This document shows positions 6,281 to 10,673 of a stretch of DNA of 10,673 bases, one piece after another. Below the pieces are notes generated by a model, which saw only the letters and a list, made by a program, of their open reading frames with translations, was not told the origin of the DNA and made no database searches. The translations under genes were made by a program, and so were the position numbers. Each line of letters begins with the position of its first letter. The first letter of the stretch is position 1. The DNA comes from Kiloniellales bacterium (GTDB taxonomy: Bacteria; Pseudomonadota; Alphaproteobacteria; Kiloniellales; JAKSDN01): positions 1 to 10,673 of the forward strand of contig JAKSDN010000056.1 in NCBI GenBank assembly GCA_022360075.1, read 5' to 3'.

Positions 6281-7291
6281 ATGTCGCTGTTGATCAGATC
6301 AAAGAGGAAAGCGGGCCGCGACGCACGGGCGGCTAGCGGCCCGAAGCAGGTTTGGCGCCGCCGTGGGCTGGCCGCGGTTCTGGCACTCGTCGGCCTGGCA
6401 GCGCTCGGCGCCAAGGCGCCGAGCGAGACGGAGACCACGGTTTGGCGGTCGTCGCGGGGCGGGTCGGCGGACTCGCTGGCGGAAGGCCGGGAGCTCTCGC
6501 TGCTGACCCTCAACGTGAGTGGAATTCCCGGCTGGGTATCCCACGACGACCCCAAGTCCCGCATGGCGGCGATCGGCCGCCTGGCCAATGCCTACGACGT
6601 GGCGCTCTTCCAAGAGGATTTCCTCTACCACGATGAGCTTGCCGCCGCGCTGGATCACGCTTTCCTGGCGCGCGGTGGTGGTGCGCGCTCCAGGCTGTTC
6701 TCTTTGGTTCCTTTCCTCTGCGGCTCCTGCGGCTCCGGCCTCAGCGTTGCCGCGCGGATCGCGCCGGACGACTTGCTCGAGCTGACGCGCCGGCCGTTCG
6801 GCGGATGCGTCGGCTGGTTCGAGGCCAAGAACGACTGCTGGACGAACAAAGGCATCATGGCCTTGCGCCTGAAGCTCTCCGAGCAAGCCGAGCTCGATCT
6901 CTACACTCTGCACATGGAAGCCGGGCGCGGCGACGCCGACCGAGCGGTTCGCCTCTCTCAGCTCGAGAACTTGGCGCGGACGGTCGAGGCCTATTCTCGG
7001 GGCCGGGCCGTCATCCTGGCCGGTGATTTCAATCTCAACTGGTTCCGCACCGCCGACCGCGCGCTTCTGGAGGCCTTCACGACCCGCCTCGGTCTGCGCG
7101 ACAGCCGAGCCTGGCCGGAAAGCGGCGGACCTTCGTGGCGGGTCGACTATATTCTCTATCGCGCGGGGCCGGGGCTTGCCTTGGATCTGCTCGAGGCCGG
7201 TCCTGCCGATCGATCGGGAAGCACCGGAGCGCGCTTGAGCAATCACCCGGCGCTTGCCGCCCGTTTTCGCATCGCCTTGGAGGGAACATGA
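6281..7291 (+). CDS. Exported endonuclease/exonuclease/phosphatase-fold (EEP) hydrolase
   Basis: The protein has 336 residues. The N-terminus is basic (RRR at 26-28) followed by a hydrophobic stretch (29-45, ending ALGA), so it is a membrane anchor or signal peptide, possibly Tat-like. The rest is an EEP domain (DNase I, sphingomyelinase and inositol-phosphatase superfamily). Visible motifs are LTLNVSGIPG (metal/substrate Asn78), LFQEDF (metal-binding Glu112), GSGLSV (151-156), LHMEAG (His211), ILAGDFNLN (Asp249, Asn251), WRVDYILYR (Asp289) and LSNHPALAARF (His322). The final motif is normally S-D-H, but here Asp is replaced by Asn321. Four cysteines (C147, C150, C176, C186) insert between motifs. 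The substrate (nucleic acid, phospholipid or phosphoester) cannot be told from sequence. The ATG has a poor ribosome-binding site, consistent with coupling to the DUF924 gene. The gene's end overlaps the next start. Confidence 0.88.
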   Translation: MSLLIRSKRKAGRDARAASGPKQVWRRRGLAAVLALVGLAALGAKAPSETETTVWRSSRGGSADSLAEGRELSLLTLNVSGIPGWVSHDDPKSRMAAIGRLANAYDVALFQEDFLYHDELAAALDHAFLARGGGARSRLFSLVPFLCGSCGSGLSVAARIAPDDLLELTRRPFGGCVGWFEAKNDCWTNKGIMALRLKLSEQAELDLYTLHMEAGRGDADRAVRLSQLENLARTVEAYSRGRAVILAGDFNLNWFRTADRALLEAFTTRLGLRDSRAWPESGGPSWRVDYILYRAGPGLALDLLEAGPADRSGSTGARLSNHPALAARFRIALEGT

Positions 7292-7650
7292 ACCACACGA
7301 CGAGATCGATGACCGCGCTGGGCGGACTGGTCCTCTCGGCTTCCTTGATCGTCCAGGCACCGGCGGGCGCCCTCGCCGACGACGCCGAAGCTCAGTACAG
7401 CCGCTATCATCAGGCGATCGAGGTGGCCAAGCTCTGTCGCGATGCCAAGTTCGATCAGGCCGCCCACGATGCCATGGCGGGCGTGATCAACGGCCGGATC
7501 GGCAACCGCATCGGCGCCAAGCGCTTGAGCCTGCTAACGGCGGCCCAGCGCGAAAGCCAGGCATTGGTCGACCGCGAAGGCTGCAAGGGCGCGGGCGCGC
7601 AAGACCTGCTCGCCCTCTTCGACAGCGATCTGGCACCCGCGCTGCCCTGA
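7288..7650 (+). CDS. Small secreted protein with two cysteines, unknown function
   Basis: The protein has 120 residues. ATG 7288 overlaps the previous stop as ATGA, with GGAGGGA (7279-7285) in front, so translation is likely coupled. Residues 1-30 are a clear signal peptide: RSM, hydrophobic LGGLVLSASLIV, and an Ala-x-Ala cleavage site ending in GALA before DDAEAQ. The mature protein of about 90 residues is helical. Two cysteines, C50 (VAKLCRDAKF) and C99 (VDREGCKGAG), probably form one disulfide in the periplasm. I do not recognise the family and see no catalytic motif or lipobox. The overlap suggests it is made in step with the EEP enzyme and may be a partner, inhibitor or chaperone for it; that is inference. 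The frame also opens upstream inside the EEP gene, but only the ATG 7288 start gives a signal peptide. Confidence 0.85.
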   Translation: MNHTTRSMTALGGLVLSASLIVQAPAGALADDAEAQYSRYHQAIEVAKLCRDAKFDQAAHDAMAGVINGRIGNRIGAKRLSLLTAAQRESQALVDREGCKGAGAQDLLALFDSDLAPALP

Positions 7651-7659
7651 CCGGGTGGC

Positions 7660-10221
7660 TCAGCTATCGCCTTCGCCGTCGGGTCCGTCGGTCTCGACCT
7701 CCGAGGCGGTCTGGCGGCGGCGCTTCACTTCCGGGGGCGTGCCCGATACCACACCGCCCCGTACCGCGTCGCCGCCGTCCTGCCGTTTTTCGGTTCGCGA
7801 GCCTTCGATGGCGTTGGCCAGCCGGTCGATGTCCTTGAGGTGGAGATCGCGTTGCGGGAAGGGGATCTCGATGTCCTCGGCCAGGAAGGCGCGATTGATC
7901 GCAACGCGCAGCTCGCTGCTGACCGTGATGACGTATTCGACGTCGGAAAGGAAACCGCGCGCCTCGAAGTCGAGCGAAGAGTCGCCGAAGCCGCGGAACA
8001 GGACGTAGGGCTCAGGCCAGTCGAGCACGCGGTCGTGCGCGCGCAGGCAGTCCTCCAGGATCTTCATGACCTTGTCGACGTCGGAGCCGTAGGCGACACC
8101 GACCGGCACCTCGACCCGGCCGAGCTTGTTCTTGTGCGTCCAGTTGATCACCGCGGTGGCGACCAGCTCGCTGTTCGGGATGATTACCGAGGCGCGCTGG
8201 AAAGTCTCGAGCTCGGTCGCTCGGACGTTGATGCGCTTGACGTAGCCCTCGTGGCCGCTGACCACGACCCAGTCGCCAACCTTGATCGGGCGCTCGACCA
8301 GCAGGATGAGGCCGGAGACGAAGTTGTTGACGACCGACTGCAGCCCGAAGCCGATGCCGACCGACAGCGCACCGGCGACGATAGCGAGATTGGAGAGGTC
8401 GAGACCGAGTTGCGAGATGCCGACGGCCGCGGCGATGACGAAACCGACGTAGCCGACACCGATGCGCAGGGAGTCTTGGATGCCCTTGTCCATGCCGGTG
8501 CGCGGCAGAAGGCGCTCGCCGAGAAAGCGCTGCAGCAGACGGGCCAGCGAGAAGAACAGCAGAAAGAGAAAGATCGCGATCAGGACATTGGACAAGGAGA
8601 TCGTCACATCGCCGATGCGGAAACCGAAAAAGGCGACTTCGAGCCAGTCGCTCATCTCCGCCGAGCTGACGCCCCAGCGCAGCATGATCAGCGGAACGGT
8701 GACGAAGAGCAGGGCGGCATCGAGCAGAAGGCCGAGCCAGAAGCCGATCAGGTCGCATGAGCTGTCGCTCAGGGCGAGAGAGCGGCGCAGCGTCTTGCCG
8801 ATGCCGCTGTCCGGCGACAGCGCGTAGGCCATGATCTCCTGCAGCAGTTGCCGCAGCATCCAGGCCAAGAGGAGAATGCCGCCGGTGACGACGATCTGTC
8901 TCGCTATGAAGCGCGCCAGGGGGACATAGCCGAGGGCGCCGGCGATGGGGATGGCCAAGGCGAGCGCAGCGACGGCGAAGGGAAGCCAGCTTCGACTCGT
9001 GGTTTCTTTTTCCTGCTCCTTCGCTTCGCCACCGCGTTCGGAAGCCGATTCGTGCGGGGCGTCGGTCTCGTCGCGGGCCCAGAGCTTGCCGGACGCCAGA
9101 CGGAACAGGAGAACCGAGTACAGGATGGCGACGATGAAGCCGTAGAGCGAGAACAACTCGATCGAGGCGCTCATCGCGAGAAGCAGAGTCTGACAAACGT
9201 GATCGAGCGCTAAAACGACGGCGATGGCGTTGAACAGCCGACGCAGCCGGCCGGCCTTCTGGTCGTTGACCGGCAGCAGGCGCCAATTGTGAAAGCGCGG
9301 CGAGAGCACGGTGCGGGACAGGGCCGTGACCAGAACGACGACAATGCCGCCCTCAAGGGCCGCCAGTCCAAGCCGGCCGAAATCGTCTTGCAGGAGCTGC
9401 AGCCGGTCCAACACGCCGTAGATCACCAGCAGAGCGAGGATCGGCAGCAGCGAGCGCACGCTGCCAACCCAGGCGGCACGCGCTATCCGCTTGATGTAGG
9501 TGGGGTTTTCTTCGGCCGTCGACGCGATAGGCTGGCGCAGCAGCCATCGCTTGAGCGGCCAGCCGAGGACGAAAGCGACGCCGAGGCCGGCAAGGATGAA
9601 CCACAGCGCCCGACTGCGGCCGGTTTCCGCCAGCCGCCCGAGCCAGTCGACGAAACCGTCTGCGACCGTAACCGCGATGCGGCGCGCTTCCGGAAGCCCC
9701 TGTTGCCAGATAGCGGGCAAGAGGGGAGAGCTCTCGCGCTTCAGGACCTCATCCAGGAAACGGTCGCGGCGACGGTCGCTGATCAGGTCCAAGAGCCGTG
9801 AGGTCTCGGCAATCACCAGCTCCAGGCGTCGGAGGCTGGCCACGGCTTCCGTGACCTCGGCGCTTCTTTGCTCTCGCTCGCGGGCAAGCACATCGGCTTC
9901 GGGTTCGGCCCCTTCTGCCGGCGGCGGACCGAGGTCCTGAAGCCGCTCCCGGGCGACGGCGACCTCTTCGGTCTGCGCCGGTACCTCCGCTCGGGCGGCG
10001 GCGCGCAGCTCTTCGACCCGGATACGGATCTCGTCCATGCGGGTCTCGTCGACCGGTCCCGCAAGCTCTTCCTCGTAGACATCGATCAGCGGCGCCCAGG
10101 AGTCGATCAGGATGTCGAGGGGCTCGGCTGCCGGCTGGGCAGCCGCCGGGCTCAGCAGGAGGACGAGCGGCAGCAGGACTGAGATGAGATAGAGAAGCGG
10201 TCGCACGATCTGCACGTTCAT
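7660..10221 (-). CDS. Large MscS-family mechanosensitive ion channel (DUF3772-type N-terminus)
   Basis: This 853-residue inner-membrane channel would release solutes when membrane tension rises. It begins with a signal peptide (1-28, ending SPAAAQ). A helical periplasmic domain of roughly 34-190 resembles DUF3772 (starts PLDILIDSWAPLID; later coiled-coil ARERLQDLG). Many membrane helices follow, then the MscS core. The core runs from about residue 589: the pore-lining stretch includes VAGALSVGIGFGLQSVVNNF (615-634), followed by GLILLVERPIKVGDWV (637-652) and the beta domain with IIPNSEL (680-686) and NWTHKN. After about 795 comes a charged, probably disordered tail of 58 residues rich in Arg/Lys then Asp/Glu/Gly. 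E. coli MscS is only 286 residues, so this belongs with the long MscK/YbiO-like members. No good ribosome-binding site precedes ATG 10221. The gene lies 45 bases after rlmN on the same strand and converges with the upstream cluster, stop to stop, 9 bases apart. Confidence 0.93.
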   Translation of the reverse strand: MNVQIVRPLLYLISVLLPLVLLLSPAAAQPAAEPLDILIDSWAPLIDVYEEELAGPVDETRMDEIRIRVEELRAAARAEVPAQTEEVAVARERLQDLGPPPAEGAEPEADVLAREREQRSAEVTEAVASLRRLELVIAETSRLLDLISDRRRDRFLDEVLKRESSPLLPAIWQQGLPEARRIAVTVADGFVDWLGRLAETGRSRALWFILAGLGVAFVLGWPLKRWLLRQPIASTAEENPTYIKRIARAAWVGSVRSLLPILALLVIYGVLDRLQLLQDDFGRLGLAALEGGIVVVLVTALSRTVLSPRFHNWRLLPVNDQKAGRLRRLFNAIAVVLALDHVCQTLLLAMSASIELFSLYGFIVAILYSVLLFRLASGKLWARDETDAPHESASERGGEAKEQEKETTSRSWLPFAVAALALAIPIAGALGYVPLARFIARQIVVTGGILLLAWMLRQLLQEIMAYALSPDSGIGKTLRRSLALSDSSCDLIGFWLGLLLDAALLFVTVPLIMLRWGVSSAEMSDWLEVAFFGFRIGDVTISLSNVLIAIFLFLLFFSLARLLQRFLGERLLPRTGMDKGIQDSLRIGVGYVGFVIAAAVGISQLGLDLSNLAIVAGALSVGIGFGLQSVVNNFVSGLILLVERPIKVGDWVVVSGHEGYVKRINVRATELETFQRASVIIPNSELVATAVINWTHKNKLGRVEVPVGVAYGSDVDKVMKILEDCLRAHDRVLDWPEPYVLFRGFGDSSLDFEARGFLSDVEYVITVSSELRVAINRAFLAEDIEIPFPQRDLHLKDIDRLANAIEGSRTEKRQDGGDAVRGGVVSGTPPEVKRRRQTASEVETDGPDGEGDS

Positions 10222-10243
10222 TGGCGAAAGACGCTTAGCAAAG

Positions 10244-10268
10244 GACGCCCGCGATTTGGCCGGGCGTC
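10244..10268 (-). terminator. Hairpin overlapping the rlmN stop codon
   Basis: GACGCCCG (10244-10251) pairs exactly with CGGGCGTC (10261-10268) across a 9-base loop. On the minus strand the stem starts inside the rlmN stop codon and is followed by CTTTGC, a poor T-tract. It could weakly terminate rlmN or only separate rlmN from the channel gene. Confidence 0.35.
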
Positions 10269-10673
10269 AAGCGTCGGCGTGTAGCGCCGGTTGCGTTGCG
10301 CGCAGAGATTTCTTCAATTTCTCGCTTGCCGACTTCAGTTGACCGCAGGCCGCCATGATGTCGCGCCCGCGCGGGCGGCGTACCGGCGCCGAAAGGCCCG
10401 CTGCGAACAGGCTGTCGGAAAAGCGCTCGACGGTGTCCCAATCGCTGCACGCGTACTCGCTGCCCGGCCAGGGGTTGAAGGGGATGAGGTTGATCTTCGC
10501 CGGGATGCCCTTGAGCAGGCGGGCGAGTTCTCGTGCCTCGGCCAGGGAGTCGTTGACGTCCTTCAGCATGACGTACTCGAAGGTGATGCGGCGCGCATTG
10601 TGTGCGCCGGGATGGTTGCGGCAGGCGGCCAGGAGCTCTGCCAAAGGGTACTTCTTGTTGAGGGGCACGATGC
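10267..10673 (-). CDS. rlmN: RlmN, dual-specificity 23S rRNA/tRNA C2-adenine methyltransferase (C-terminal part)
   Basis: The visible 134 residues are the C-terminal third of a radical-SAM RNA methyltransferase. RlmN methylates A2503 of 23S rRNA and A37 of some tRNAs in the cytosol. Recognisable pieces are [16 protein letters not shown] at the window edge, [23 protein letters not shown], and [11 protein letters not shown] near the end. The Cys of the last motif matches the conserved cysteine that forms the methylene-bridged protein-RNA intermediate in E. coli RlmN. The radical-SAM CxxxCxxC cluster would lie outside the window to the right. The GTG at 10668-10666 is an internal Val codon, not a start. 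The stop is 10269-10267. The protein ends about 20 residues after the GQL motif, as expected for a full C-terminus. Cfr, a relative, has a similar core, but the housekeeping RlmN is the more likely reading. Confidence 0.95.
   Translation of the reverse strand, partial: IVPLNKKYPLAELLAACRNHPGAHNARRITFEYVMLKDVNDSLAEARELARLLKGIPAKINLIPFNPWPGSEYACSDWDTVERFSDSLFAAGLSAPVRRPRGRDIMAACGQLKSASEKLKKSLRATQPALHADA

Noticed and set aside
7840..8760. Open frame of 306 residues on the + strand opposite the MscS gene
   Set aside because: Its product is a repetitive Asp/Glu/Arg/Ala/Gln-rich sequence with no domain, which is the antisense reading of the conserved MscS core.
8012..9286. 424-residue minus-strand frame within the MscS gene
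   Set aside because: It is an out-of-phase reading of the same gene, very Arg/Pro/Ala-rich and without domain signs. The MscS frame runs intact through it.
1..10673. CRISPR array, tRNA, rRNA, transposase, phage or toxin-antitoxin genes
   Set aside because: I looked for regularly spaced repeats, tRNA-like cloverleaf ends, and recognisable mobile or defence proteins on both strands, and saw none.

Overview
The window is a stretch of a G+C-rich (about two-thirds by eye) bacterial chromosome. It looks alphaproteobacterial, plausibly Rhodospirillales-like. The grounds are codon use, the style of the chemoreceptor and TetR-type proteins, and two kinds of intergenic palindromic repeat that I associate with alphaproteobacterial genomes. 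I cannot name a genus from the sequence alone. Most genes are ordinary chromosomal ones, and I see no phage, transposase, CRISPR, tRNA or rRNA.

Layout, left to right. (1) Positions 1-159 hold the C-terminal end of an unrecognised protein on the + strand. (2) A 370-base non-coding gap follows. It carries a small perfect palindrome and a 161-bp imperfect palindromic repeat with 30-bp arms. (3) Next is a secreted alpha-solenoid (TPR-like) protein of about 641 residues, then a TetR-family regulator 30 bases downstream. (4) After an A+T-rich leader comes a 686-residue methyl-accepting chemotaxis protein with a nitrate/nitrite-sensing (NIT) periplasmic domain, closed by a perfect 14-bp hairpin. (5) A gap of about 317 bases contains this hairpin and a C-rich/G-rich dispersed-repeat-like palindrome. 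(6) A tight three-gene + strand cluster follows: a DUF924 protein, an exported endonuclease/exonuclease/phosphatase-fold (EEP) enzyme, and a small secreted two-cysteine protein. The last two overlap by ATGA. (7) The cluster converges, with only 9 bases between stop codons, on a minus-strand gene for a large MscS-family mechanosensitive channel (853 residues). (8) Upstream of that, also on the minus strand, is the C-terminal part of rlmN, which runs off the right edge.

Functional reading: several products act at the envelope or the cell's interface with its surroundings (solenoid protein, chemoreceptor, EEP enzyme, small two-Cys protein, mechanosensitive channel). The genes do not form one obvious pathway. 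The most plausible uncharacterised functional unit is the coupled EEP enzyme and small two-cysteine exported protein, possibly with the DUF924 protein. I found no convincing sign of a defence island or other dramatic new system.
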